64,000 bases of DNA, from NCBI GenBank assembly GCA_946699065.1, contig CAMPDV010000106.1:1-64000 (forward strand), read 5' to 3'. Source of the stretch: Loxodes magnus. Lineage: Eukaryota > Ciliophora > Karyorelictea > Loxodida > Loxodidae. The notes below the pieces were generated by a model. It was not told where the DNA came from, made no database searches, and saw only the letters and a program-made list of their open reading frames with translations. Positions 14,101-28,360 of this stretch are shown here, one piece after another. A program made the translations under genes and the position numbers. Position 1 is the first letter of the stretch. The number at the start of each line of letters is the position of its first letter.

Positions 14101-15628
14101 TACACTTCCCGATACGATGAACTCTGAATTACTGGATATAGCCACAGCATATACATAATGTGTGTGACCACTCATGGTCTTACAGGTACCTGTCTTGACG
14201 TCCCATAGTCTCACCTTCTAATCTGCACTTCCCGATACGATGAACTCTGAATCACTGGATATAGCCACAGCATATACATAATGTGTGTGACCACTCATGG
14301 TCTTACAGGTACCAGTCTTGACGTCCCATAGTCTCACCGTCTAATCTACACTTCCCGATACGATGAACTCTGAATCACTGGATATAGCCACAGCAGATAC
14401 CTAATTTGTGTGACCACTCATGGTCTTACAGGTACCTGTCTTGACGTCCCATAGTCTCACCGTCTAATCTAAACTTCCCGATACGATGAACTCTGAATCA
14501 CTGGATATAGCCACAGCAGATACCTAATTTGTGTGACCACTCATGGTCTTAAAGGTACCAGTCTTGACGTCCCATAGTCTCACCGTCTAATCTACACTTC
14601 CCGATACGATGAACTCTGAATCACTGGATATAGCCACAGCAGATACCTAATGTGTGTGACCACTCATGGTCTTACAGGTACCTGTCTTGACGTCCCATAG
14701 TCTCACCGTCAAATCTACACTTCCCGATACGATGAACTCTGAATCACTGGATATAGCCACAGCAGATACATAACTAGTGTGACCACTCATGGTCTTACAG
14801 GTACCTGTCTTGACGTCCCATAGTCTCACCGTCTAATCTACACTTCCCGATACGATGAACTCTGAATCACTGGATATAGCCACAGCAGATACCTAATTTG
14901 TGTGACCACTCATGGTCTTACAGGTACCTGTCTTGACGTCCCATAGTCTCACCGTCTAATCATAACTTCCCGATACGATGAACTCTGAATCACTGGATAT
15001 AGCCACAGCATATACCTAATTTGCGTGACCACTCATGGTCTTAAAGGTACCAGTCTTGACGTCCCATAGTCTCACCGTCTAATCTAAACTTCCCGATACG
15101 ATGAACTCTGAATTACTGGATATAGCCACAACAGATACCTAATTTGTGTGACCACTCATGGTCTTACAGGTACCTGTCTTGACGTCCCATAGTCTCACCG
15201 TCTAATCTAAACTTCCCGATACGATGAACTCTGAATCACTGGATATAGCCACAGCAGATACCTAATGTGTGTGACCACTCATGGTCTTACAGGTACCAGT
15301 CTTGACGTCCCATAGTCTCACCGTCTAATCTACACTTCCCGATACGATGAACTCTGAATTACTGGATATAGCCACAGCATATACATAACTAGTGTGACCA
15401 CTCATGGTCTTACAGGTACCTGTCTTGACGTCCCATAGTCTCACCGTCTAATCTACACTTCCCGATACGATGAACTCTGAATCACTGGATATAGCCACAG
15501 CATATACCTAATTTGCGTGACCACTCATGGTCTTACAGGTACCTGTCTTGACGTCCCATAGTCTCACCGTCTAATCTACACTTCCCGATACGATGAACTC
15601 TGAATCACTGGATATAGCCACAGCATAA

Positions 15629-17165
15629 ACATAATGTGTGTGACCACTCATGGTCTTACAGGTACCTGTCTTGACGTCCCATAGTCTCACCTTCTAATCT
15701 GCACTTCCCGATACGATGAACTCTGAATTACTGGATATAGCCACAGCATATACCTAATTTGTGTGACCACTCATGGTCTTACAGGTACCAGTCTTGACGT
15801 CCCATAGCCTCACCGTCTAATCTAAACTTCCCGATACGATGAACTCTGAATCACTGGATATAGCCACAGATCTTACATAACTAGTGTGACCACTCATGGT
15901 CTTACAGGTACCTGTCTTGACGTCCCATAGTCTCACCGTCTTATCATAACTTCCCGATACGATGAACTCTGAATCACTGGATATAGCCACAGCATATACC
16001 TAATTTGTGTGACCACTCATGGTCTTAAAGGTACCAGTCTTGACGTCCCATAGTCTCACCGTCAAATCTACACTTCCCGATACGATGAACTCTGAATCAC
16101 TGGATATAGCCACAGCAGATACCTAATGTGTGTGACCACTCATGGTCTTACAGGTACCTGTCTTGACGTCCCATAGTCTCACCGTCTAATCTACACTTCC
16201 CGATACGATGAACTCTGAATCACTGGATATAGCCACAGCATATACCTAATTTGTGTGACCACTCATGGTCTTACAGGTACCTGTCTTGACGTCCCATAGT
16301 CTCACCGTCTAATCTACACTTCCCGATACGATGAACTCTGAATCACTGGATATAGCCACAGCATATACATAATGTGTGTGACCACTCATGGTCTTACAGG
16401 TACCTGTCTTGACGTCCCATAGTCTCACCTTCTAATCTGCACTTCCCGATACGATGAACTCTGAATTACTGGATATAGCCACAGCATATACCTAATTTGT
16501 GTGACCACTCATGGTCTTACAGGTACCAGTCTTGACGTCCCATAGCCTCACCGTCTAATCTAAACTTCCCGATACGATGAACTCTGAATCACTGGATATA
16601 GCCACAGATCTTACATAACTAGTGTGACCACTCATGGTCTTACAGGTACCTGTCTTGACGTCCCATAGTCTCACCGTCTTATCATAACTTCCCGATACGA
16701 TGAACTCTGAATCACTGGATATAGCCACAGCATATACCTAATTTGTGTGACCACTCATGGTCTTAAAGGTACCAGTCTTGACGTCCCATAGTCTCACCGT
16801 CAAATCTACACTTCCCGATACGATGAACTCTGAATCACTGGATATAGCCACAGCAGATACCTAATGTGTGTGACCACTCATGGTCTTACAGGTACCTGTC
16901 TTGACGTCCCATAGTCTCACCGTCTAATCTACACTTCCCGATACGATGAACTCTGAATCACTGGATATAGCCACAGCATATACCTAATTTGTGTGACCAC
17001 TCATGGTCTTACAGGTACCTGTCTTGACGTCCCATAGTCTCACCGTCTAATCTACACTTCCCGATACGATGAACTCTGAATCACTGGATATAGCCACAGC
17101 ATATACATAATGTGTGTGACCACTCATGGTCTTACAGGTACCTGTCTTGACGTCCCATAGTCTCA
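15629..17165 (-). repeat. Six-unit (738 bp) tandem duplication
   Basis: About 15,629-16,427 matches 16,367-17,165 at offset 738. Shared markers in order are Lys26 with GCA23, an AGG Arg28 unit, an Arg7-Ser8 unit, a Tyr23-Lys25 unit (cttatcata) and a Leu25 unit. One A/T difference lies near the left edge. Confidence 0.8.
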
Positions 17166-17610
17166 CCGTCTAATCTACACTTCCCGATACGATGAACTCT
17201 GAATCACTGGATATAGCCACAGCATATACATAATTTGTGTGACCACTCATGGTCTTACAGGTACCTGTCTTGACGTCCCATAGTCTCACCGTCTAATCTA
17301 CACTTCCCGATACGATGAACTCTGAATTACTGGATATAGCCACAGCAGATACCTAATTTGTGTGACCACTCATGGTCTTACAGGTACCTGTCTTGACGTC
17401 CCATAGTCTCACCGTCTAATCTAAACTTCCCGATACGATGAACTCTGAATTACTGGATATAGCCACAGCAGATACCTAATTTGTGTGACCACTCATGGTC
17501 TTACAGGTACCTGTCTTGACGTCCCATAGTCTCACCGTCAAATCTACACTTCCCGATACGATGAACTCTGAATTACTGGATATAGCCACAGCATATACCT
17601 AATGTGTGTG

Positions 17611-17622
17611 ACCACATTGGTC
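17611..17622 (-). other. Short unit 3: one-base loss, frameshift
   Basis: Same allele, with Phe37 and a His4-TAG5 context. Confidence 0.9.
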
Positions 17623-18716
17623 TTAAAGGTACCTGTCTTGACGTCCCATAGTCTCACCGTCTAATCTACACTTCCCGATACGATGAACTCTGAATCACTG
17701 GATATAGCCACAGCATATACCTAATGTGTGTGACCACTCATGGTCTTACAGGTACCAGTCTTGACGTCCCATAGTCTCACCGTCTAATCTGCACTTCCCG
17801 ATACGATGAACTCTGAATTACTGGATATAGCCACAGCATATACCTAATTTGTGTGACCACTCATGGTCTTAAAGGTACCAGTCTTGACGTCCCATAGTCT
17901 CACCGTCTAATCTACACTTCCCGATACGATGAACTCTGAATCACTGGATATAGCCACAGCAGATACCTAATTTGTGTGACCACTCATGGTCTTACAGGTA
18001 CCTGTCTTGACGTCCCATAGTCTCACCGTCTAATCATAACTTCCCGATACGATGAACTCTGAATCACTGGATATAGCCACAGCATATACCTAATTTGTGT
18101 GACCACTCATGGTCTTACAGGTACCAGTCTTGACGTCCCATAGTCTCACCGTCTAATCTACACTTCCCGATACGATGAACTCTGAATTACTGGATATAGC
18201 CACAGCATAAACATAATGTGTGTGACCACTCATGGTCTTACAGGTACCTGTCTTGACGTCCCATAGTCTCACCGTCTAATCTACACTTCCCGATACGATG
18301 AACTCTGAATCACTGGATATAGCCACAGATCTTACATAACTAGTGTGACCACTCATGGTCTTACAGGTACCTGTCTTGACGTCCCATAGTCTCACCGTCT
18401 AATCATAACTTCCCGATACGATGAACTCTGAATCACTGGATATAGCCACAGCATATACCTAATTTGTGTGACCACTCATGGTCTTACAGGTACCAGTCTT
18501 GACGTCCCATAGTCTCACCGTCTAATCTACACTTCCCGATACGATGAACTCTGAATTACTGGATATAGCCACAGCATATACCTAATTTGTGTGACCACTC
18601 ATGGTCTTACAGGTACCTGTCTTGACGTCCCATAGTCTCACCGTCAAATCTACACTTCCCGATACGATGAACTCTGAATTACTGGATATAGCCACAGCAT
18701 AAACATAATGTGTGTG

Positions 18717-18728
18717 ACCACATTGGTC
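18717..18728 (-). other. Short unit 4: one-base loss, frameshift
   Basis: Same allele on the cataaacat / Phe37 haplotype that recurs at 53,761, 57,327 and 60,401. Confidence 0.9.
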
Positions 18729-21175
18729 TTAAAGGTACCTGTCTTGACGTCCCATAGTCTCACCGTCTAATCTAAACTTCCCGATACGATGAACTCTGAA
18801 TTACTGGATATAGCCACAGCAGATACCTAATTTGTGTGACCACTCATGGTCTTACAGGTACCTGTCTTGACGTCCCATAGTCTCACCGTCTAATCTAAAC
18901 TTCCCGATACGATGAACTCTGAATTACTGGATATAGCCACAGCATATACCTAATTTGTGTGACCACTCATGGTCTTAAAGGTACCAGTCTTGACGTCCCA
19001 TAGTCTCACCGTCAAATCATAACTTCCCGATACGATGAACTCTGAATCACTGGATATAGCCACAGCATATACCTAATTTGTGTGACCACTCATGGTCTTA
19101 CAGGTACCTGTCTTGACGTCCCATAGTCTCACCGTCTAATCATAACTTCCCGATACGATGAACTCTGAATCACTGGATATAGCCACAGCAGATACCTAAT
19201 TTGAGTGACCACTCATGGTCTTACAGGTACCTGTCTTGACGTCCCATAGTCTCACCGTCTAATCTAAACTTCCCGATACGATGAACTCTGAATCACTGGA
19301 TATAGCCACAGATCTTACATAACTAGTGTGACCACTCATGGTCTTACAGGTACCTGTCTTGACGTCCCATAGTCTCACCGTCTTATCATAACTTCCCGAT
19401 ACGATGAACTCTGAATCACTGGATATAGCCACAGCAGATACCTAATTTGTGTGACCACTCATGGTCTTACAGGTACCAGTCTTGACGTCCCATAGCCTCA
19501 CCGTCTAATCTACACTTCCCGATACGATGAACTCTGAATCACTGGATATAGCCACAGCAGATACCTAATTTGAGTGACCACTCATGGTCTTACAGGTACC
19601 TGTCTTGACGTCCCATAGTCTCACCGTCTAATCTACACTTCCCGATACGATGAACTCTGAATCACTGGATATAGCCACAGCAGATACCTAATTTGTGTGA
19701 CCACTCATGGTCTTACAGGTACCTGTCTTGACGTCCCATAGTCTCACCGTCTAATCTGCACTTCCCGATACGATGAACTCTGAATCACTGGATATAGCCA
19801 CAGCAGATACCTAATTTGTGTGACCACTCATGGTCTTAAAGGTACCAGTCTTGACGTCCCATAGTCTCACCGTCTAATCTACACTTCCCGATACGATGAA
19901 CTCTGAATCACTGGATATATCCACAGCAGATACCTAATGTGTGTGACCACTCATGGTCTTAAAGGTACCAGTCTTGACGTCCCATAGTCTCACCGTCTAA
20001 TCTGCACTTCCCGATACGATGAACTCTGAATCACTGGATATAGCCACAGCATATACCTAATTTGTGTGACCACTCATGGTCTTAAAGGTACCAGTCTTGA
20101 CGTCCCATAGTCTCACCGTCTAATCTGCACTTCCCGATACGATGAACTCTGAATCACTGGATATAGCCACAGCAGATACCTAATTTGTGTGACCACTCAT
20201 GGTCTTACAGGTACCTGTCTTGACGTCCCATAGTCTCACCGTCTAATCATAACTTCCCGATACGATGAACTCTGAATCACTGGATATAGCCACAGCATAT
20301 ACATGATGTGTGTGACCACTCATGGTCTTACAGGTACCAGTCTTGACGTCCCATAGTCTCACCGTCTAATCTACACTTCCCGATACGATGAACTCTGAAT
20401 TACTGGATATAGCCACAGCATAAACATAATGTGTGTGACCACTCATGGTCTTACAGGTACCTGTCTTGACGTCCCATAGTCTCACCTTCTAATCTGCACT
20501 TCCCGATACGATGAACTCTGAATTACTGGATATAGCCACAGCAGATACATAATGTGTGTGTCCACTCATGGTCTTACAGGTACCTGTCTTGACGTCCCAT
20601 AGTCTCACCGTCTAATCTACACTTCCCGATACGATGAACTCTGAATTACTGGATATAGCCACAGCAGATACCTAATTTGTGTGACCACTCATGGTCTTAC
20701 AGGTACCTGTCTTGACGTCCCATAGTCTCATCGTCTAATCATAACTTCCCGATACGATGAACTCTGAATCACTGGATATATCCACAGCAGATACCTAATG
20801 TGTGTGACCACTCATGGTCTTACAGGTACCAGTCTTGACGTCCCATAGCCTCACCGTCTAATCTAAACTTCCCGATACGATGAACTCTGAATCACTGGAT
20901 ATAGCCACAGCAGATACCTAATTTGTGTGACCACTCATGGTCTTACAGGTACCTGTCTTGACGTCCCATAGTCTCACCGTCTAATCTGCACTTCCCGATA
21001 CGATGAACTCTGAATTACTGGATATAGCCACAGCATATACCTAATTTGTGTGACCACTCATGGTCTTACAGGTACCAGTCTTGACGTCCCATAGCCTCAC
21101 CGTCTAATCTAAACTTCCCGATACGATGAACTCTGAATCACTGGATATAGCCACAGCAGATACCTAATTTGTGTG

Positions 21176-21187
21176 ACCACATTGGTC
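21176..21187 (-). other. Short unit 5: one-base loss, frameshift
   Basis: Same allele on the Leu23-Leu25 haplotype. Minus-strand translation leaves the WD40 frame at 21,187 and stops about 28 codons after Thr39's shift, before 21,109. Confidence 0.9.
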
Positions 21188-21411
21188 TTACAGGTACCTG
21201 TCTTGACGTCCCATAGTCTCACCGTCAAATCTAAACTTCCCGATACGATGAACTCTGAATTACTGGATATAGCCACAGATCTTACATAACTAGTGTGACC
21301 ACTCATGGTCTTACAGGTACCTGTCTTGACGTCCCATAGTCTCACCTTCTAATCTACACTTCCCGATACGATGAACTCTGAATCACTGGATATAGCCACA
21401 GCAGATACCTA

Positions 21412-21531
<120 letters not shown>

Positions 21532-23133
21532 CTAATTTGTGTGACCACTCATGGTCTTAAAGGTACCAGTCTTGACGTCCCATAGTCTCACCTTCTAATC
21601 TGCACTTCCCGATACGATGAACTCTGAATTACTGGATATAGCCACAGCAGATACCTAATTTGTGTGACCACTCATGGTCTTACAGGTACCTGTCTTGACG
21701 TCCCATAGCCTCACCGTCTAATCTAAACTTCCCGATACGATGAACTCTGAATCACTGGATATAGCCACAGATCTTACATAACTAGTGTGACCACTCATGG
21801 TCTTACAGGTACCAGTCTTGACGTCCCATAGTCTCACCGTCTAATCTACACTTCCCGATACGATGAACTCTGAATCACTGGATATAGCCACAGATCTTAC
21901 ATAACTAGTGTGACCACTCATGGTCTTACAGGTACCTGTCTTGACGTCCCATAGTCTCACCGTCTAATCTACACTTCCCGATACGATGAACTCTGAATCA
22001 CTGGATATAGCCACAGCAGATACCTAATTTGTGTGACCACTCATGGTCTTACAGGTACCTGTCTTGACGTCCCATAGTCTCACCGTCTTATCATAACTTC
22101 CCGATACGATGAACTCTGAATCACTGGATATAGCCACAGCATATACATAATGTGTGTGACCACTCATGGTCTTACAGGTACCTGTCTTGACGTCCCATAG
22201 TCTCACCTTCTAATCTGCACTTCCCGATACGATGAACTCTGAATTACTGGATATAGCCACAGCAGATACCTAATTTGTGTGACCACTCATGGTCTTAAAG
22301 GTACCAGTCTTGACGTCCCATAGTCTCACCTTCTAATCTGCACTTCCCGATACGATGAACTCTGAATTACTGGATATAGCCACAGCAGATACCTAATTTG
22401 TGTGACCACTCATGGTCTTACAGGTACCTGTCTTGACGTCCCATAGTCTCACCGTCTAATCATAACTTCCCGATACGATGAACTCTGAATCACTGGATAT
22501 ATCCACAGCAGATACCTAATGTGTGTGACCACTCATGGTCTTACAGGTACCAGTCTTGACGTCCCATAGCCTCACCGTCTAATCTAAACTTCCCGATACG
22601 ATGAACTCTGAATCACTGGATATAGCCACAGATCTTACATAACTAGTGTGACCACTCATGGTCTTACAGGTACCTGTCTTGACGTCCCATAGTCTCACCT
22701 TCTAATCTGCACTTCCCGATACGATGAACTCTGAATTACTGGATATAGCCACAGCATATACCTAATTTGTGTGACCACTCATGGTCTTACAGGTACCAGT
22801 CTTGACGTCCCATAGCCTCACCGTCTAATCTAAACTTCCCGATACGATGAACTCTGAATCACTGGATATAGCCACAGATCTTACATAACTAGTGTGACCA
22901 CTCATGGTCTTACAGGTACCTGTCTTGACGTCCCATAGTCTCACCGTCTAATCTACACTTCCCGATACGATGAACTCTGAATTACTGGATATAGCCACAG
23001 ATCTTACATAACTAGTGTGACCACTCATGGTCTTACAGGTACCTGTCTTGACGTCCCATAGTCTCACCTTCTAATCTACACTTCCCGATACGATGAACTC
23101 TGAATCACTGGATATAGCCACAGCAGATACCTA

Positions 23134-23253
<120 letters not shown>

Positions 23254-24372
23254 CTAATTTGTGTGACCACTCATGGTCTTAAAGGTACCAGTCTTGACGT
23301 CCCATAGTCTCACCGTCTAATCTGCACTTCCCGATACGATGAACTCTGAATCACTGGATATAGCCACAGCATATACATAACTAGTGTGACCACTCATTGT
23401 CTTACAGGTACCAGTCTTGACGTCCCATAGTCTCACCGTCTAATCTACACTTCCCGATACGATGAACTCTGAATTACTGGATATAGCCACAGCAGATACC
23501 TAATTTGTGTGACCACTCATGGTCTTACAGGTACCTGTCTTGACGTCCCATAGTCTCACCGTCTAATCTACACTTCCCGATACGATGAACTCTGAATCAC
23601 TGGATATAGCCACAGCAGATACCTAATTTGAGTGACCACTCATGGTCTTACAGGTACCTGTCTTGACGTCCCATAGTCTCACCGTCTAATCTACACTTCC
23701 CGATACGATGAACTCTGAATCACTGGATATAGCCACAGCACATACCTAATTTGTGTGACCACTCATGGTCTTACAGGTACCAGTCTTGACGTCCCATAGT
23801 CTCACCGTCTAATCTACACTTCCCGATACGATGAACTCTGAATTACTGGATATAGCCACAGCATATACCTAATTTGTGTGACCACTCATGGTCTTACAGG
23901 TACCAGTCTTGACGTCCCATAGTCTCACCGTCTAATCTACACTTCCCGATACGATGAACTCTGAATCACTGGATATAGCCACAGCATATACATAATGTGT
24001 GTGACCACTCATGGTCTTACAGGTACCTGTCTTGACGTCCCATAGTCTCACCGTCTAATCTACACTTCCCGATACGATGAACTCTGAATCACTGGATATA
24101 GCCACAGCAGATACCTAATTTGTGTGACCACTCATGGTCTTACAGGTACCTGTCTTGACGTCCCATAGTCTCACCGTCTAATCTACACTTCCCGATACGA
24201 TGAACTCTGAATCACTGGATATAGCCACAGCAGATACCTAATTTGTGTGACCACTCATGGTCTTAAAGGTACCAGTCTTGACGTCCCATAGTCTCACCGT
24301 CAAATCTACACTTCCCGATACGATGAACTCTGAATCACTGGATATAGCCACAGCAGATACCTAATTTGTGTG

Positions 24373-24384
24373 ACCACATTGGTC
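24373..24384 (-). other. Short unit 6: one-base loss, frameshift
   Basis: Leu23-Leu25 haplotype, same flanking variants as the copy at 21,176. The surrounding block to about 24,790 resembles 21,100-22,200. Confidence 0.9.
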
Positions 24385-26216
24385 TTACAGGTACCTGTCT
24401 TGACGTCCCATAGTCTCACCGTCAAATCTAAACTTCCCGATACGATGAACTCTGAATTACTGGATATAGCCACAGATCTTACATAACTAGTGTGACCACT
24501 CATGGTCTTACAGGTACCTGTCTTGACGTCCCATAGTCTCACCTTCTAATCTACACTTCCCGATACGATGAACTCTGAATCACTGGATATAGCCACAGCA
24601 GATACCTAATTTGAGTGACCACTCATGGTCTTACAGGTACCTGTCTTGACGTCCCATAGTCTCACCGTCTTATCATAACTTCCCGATACGATGAACTCTG
24701 AATCACTGGATATAGCCACAGCATATACATAATGTGTGTGACCACTCATGGTCTTACAGGTACCTGTCTTGACGTCCCATAGTCTCACCTTCTAATCTGC
24801 ACTTCCCGATACGATGAACTCTGAATTACTGGATATAGCCACAGCAGATACCTAATTTGTGTGACCACTCATGGTCTTACAGGTACCTGTCTTGACGTCC
24901 CATAGTCTCACCGTCTAATCATAACTTCCCGATACGATGAACTCTGAATCACTGGATATATCCACAGCAGATACCTAATGTGTGTGACCACTCATGGTCT
25001 TACAGGTACCAGTCTTGACGTCCCATAGCCTCACCGTCTAATCTAAACTTCCCGATACGATGAACTCTGAATTACTGGATATAGCCACAGCATATACATA
25101 ATGTGTGTGACCACTCATGGTCTTACAGGTACCTGTCTTGACGTCCCATAGTCTCACCTTCTAATCTACACTTCCCGATACGATGAACTCTGAATCACTG
25201 GATATAGCCACAGCAGATACATAACTAGTGTGACCACTCATTGTCTTACAGGTACCAGTCTTGACGTCCCATAGTCTCACCGTCTAATCTACACTTCCCG
25301 ATACGATGAACTCTGAATCACTGGATATAGCCACAGCATATACATAATGTGTGTGACCACTCATGGTCTTACAGGTACCTGTCTTGACGTCCCATAGTCT
25401 CACCTTCTAATCTACACTTCCCGATACGATGAACTCTGAATCACTGGATATAGCCACAGCATATACATAACTAGTGTGACCACTCATTGTCTTACAGGTA
25501 CCAGTCTTGACGTCCCATAGTCTCACCGTCTAATCTACACTTCCCGATACGATGAACTCTGAATCACTGGATATAGCCACAGATCTTACATAACTAGTGT
25601 GACCACTCATGGTCTTACAGGTACCTGTCTTGACGTCCCATAGTCTCACCGTCTAATCTACACTTCCCGATACGATGAACTCTGAATCACTGGATATAGC
25701 CACAGCATATACATAATGTGTGTGACCACTCATGGTCTTACAGGTACCTGTCTTGACGTCCCATAGTCTCACCGTCTAATCTACACTTCCCGATACGATG
25801 AACTCTGAATTACTGGATATAGCCACAGCAGATACCTAATTTGTGTGACCACTCATGGTCTTACAGGTACCAGTCTTGACGTCCCATAGTCTCACCGTCT
25901 AATCTACACTTCCCGATACGATGAACTCTGAATCACTGGATATAGCCACAGCAGATACCTAATTTGTGTGACCACTCATGGTCTTAAAGGTACCAGTCTT
26001 GACGTCCCATAGTCTCACCGTCTAATCTAAACTTCCCGATACGATGAACTCTGAATTACTGGATATAGCCACAGCATATACCTAATTTGTGTGACCACTC
26101 ATGGTCTTAAAGGTACCAGTCTTGACGTCCCATAGTCTCACCGTCAAATCTACACTTCCCGATACGATGAACTCTGAATCACTGGATATAGCCACAGCAG
26201 ATACCTAATTTGTGTG

Positions 26217-26228
26217 ACCACATTGGTC
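26217..26228 (-). other. Short unit 7: one-base loss, frameshift
   Basis: Leu23-Leu25 haplotype again, but the preceding unit is Tyr7 instead of Arg7-Ser8. Confidence 0.9.
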
Positions 26229-27031
26229 TTACAGGTACCTGTCTTGACGTCCCATAGTCTCACCGTCAAATCTAAACTTCCCGATACGATGAACTCTGAA
26301 TTACTGGATATAGCCACAGCATATACATAACTAGTGTGACCACTCATGGTCTTACAGGTACCTGTCTTGACGTCCCATAGTCTCACCTTCTAATCTACAC
26401 TTCCCGATACGATGAACTCTGAATCACTGGATATAGCCACAGCAGATACCTAATTTGAGTGACCACTCATGGTCTTACAGGTACCTGTCTTGACGTCCCA
26501 TAGTCTCACCGTCTAATCTACACTTCCCGATACGATGAACTCTGAATCACTGGATATAGCCACAGCATATACATAATGTGTGTGACCACTCATGGTCTTA
26601 CAGGTACCTGTCTTGACGTCCCATAGTCTCACCGTCTAATCTACACCTCCCGATACGATGAACTCTGAATTACTGGATATAGCCACAGCAGATACCTAAT
26701 TTGTGTGACCACTCATGGTCTTACAGGTACCAGTCTTGACGTCCCATAGTCTCACCGTCTAATCTACACTTCCCGATACGATGAACTCTGAATTACTGGA
26801 TATAGCCACAGCATATACCTAATTTGTGTGACCACTCATGGTCTTAAAGGTACCAGTCTTGACGTCCCATAGTCTCACCGTCTAATCTACACTTCCCGAT
26901 ACGATGAACTCTGAATCACTGGATATAGCCACAGCAGATACCTAATTTGTGTGACCACTCATGGTCTTAAAGGTACCAGTCTTGACGTCCCATAGTCTCA
27001 CCGTCTAATCTGCACTTCCCGATACGATGAA

Positions 27032-27034
27032 CTA
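27032..27034 (-). other. TAG replacing the conserved Glu16
   Basis: The plus strand reads gaactatgaa where all other units inspected read gaactctgaa, turning GAG into TAG. It is the only stop seen outside residues 5, 25 and 30, and a singleton. Confidence 0.88.
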
Positions 27035-28357
27035 TGAATCACTGGATATAGCCACAGCATATACCTAATTTGTGTGACCACTCATGGTCTTAAAGGTACC
27101 AGTCTTGACGTCCCATAGTCTCACCGTCTAATCTACACTTCCCGATACGATGAACTCTGAATCACTGGATATAGCCACAGCATATACATAACTAGTGTGA
27201 CCACTCATGGTCTTACAGGTACCAGTCTTGACGTCCCATAGTCTCACCGTCTAATCTACACTTCCCGATACGATGAACTCTGAATCACTGGATATAGCCA
27301 CAGCATATACATAATGTGTGTGACCACTCATGGTCTTACAGGTACCTGTCTTGACGTCCCATAGTCTCACCGTCTAATCTACACTTCCCGATACGATGAA
27401 CTCTGAATTACTGGATATAGCCACAGCAGATACCTAATTTGTGTGACCACTCATGGTCTTAAAGGTACCTGTCTTGACGTCCCATAGTCTCACCGTCAAA
27501 TCTAAACTTCCCGATACGATGAACTCTGAATTACTGGATATAGCCACAGCATATACATAACTAGTGTGACCACTCATGGTCTTACAGGTACCTGTCTTGA
27601 CGTCCCATAGTCTCACCTTCTAATATACACTTCCCGATACGATGAACTCTGAATCACTGGATATAGCCACAGCAGATACCTAATTTGAGTGACCACTCAT
27701 GGTCTTACAGGTACCTGTCTTGACGTCCCATAGTCTCACCGTCTAATCTACACTTCCCGATACGATGAACTCTGAATCACTGGATATAGCCACAGCAGAT
27801 ACCTAATTTGTGTGACCACTCATGGTCTTACAGGTACCTGTCTTGACGTCCCATAGTCTCACCGTCTAATCTACACTTCCCGATACGATGAACTCTGAAT
27901 CACTGGATATAGCCACAGCAGATACATAATGTGTGTGTCCACTCATGATCTTACAGGTACCTGTCTTGACGTCCCATAGTCTCACCGTCTAATCTACACT
28001 TCCCGATACGATGAACTCTGAATTACTGGATATAGCCACAGCAGATACCTAATTTGTGTGACCACTCATGGTCTTACAGGTACCTGTCTTGACGTCCCAT
28101 AGTCTCACCGTCTAATCTACACTTCCCGATACGATGAACTCTGAATCACTGGATATATCCACAGCAGATACCTAATGTGTGTGACCACTCATGGTCTTAC
28201 AGGTACCAGTCTTGACGTCCCATAGCCTCACCGTCTAATCTAAACTTCCCGATACGATGAACTCTGAATCACTGGATATAGCCACAGATCTTACATAACT
28301 AGTGTGACCACTCATGGTCTTACAGGTACCTGTCTTGACGTCCCATAGTCTCACCGT

Positions 28358-28360
28358 ATA
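28358..28360 (-). other. Residue 25 as TAT (Tyr), singleton
   Basis: The plus strand reads caccgtataatc, giving Asp24-Tyr25. This fourth state at residue 25, next to TAG, TTG and AAG, is one base from TAG and was seen once. Confidence 0.85.

Noticed and set aside
21109-21345. A distinct 78-residue protein with a novel C-terminus (also at 24,306, 26,150, 30,331, 31,671 and 35,000)
   Set aside because: The novel tail is the out-of-frame reading after the one-base loss; it is the same in each copy because the allele was copied.
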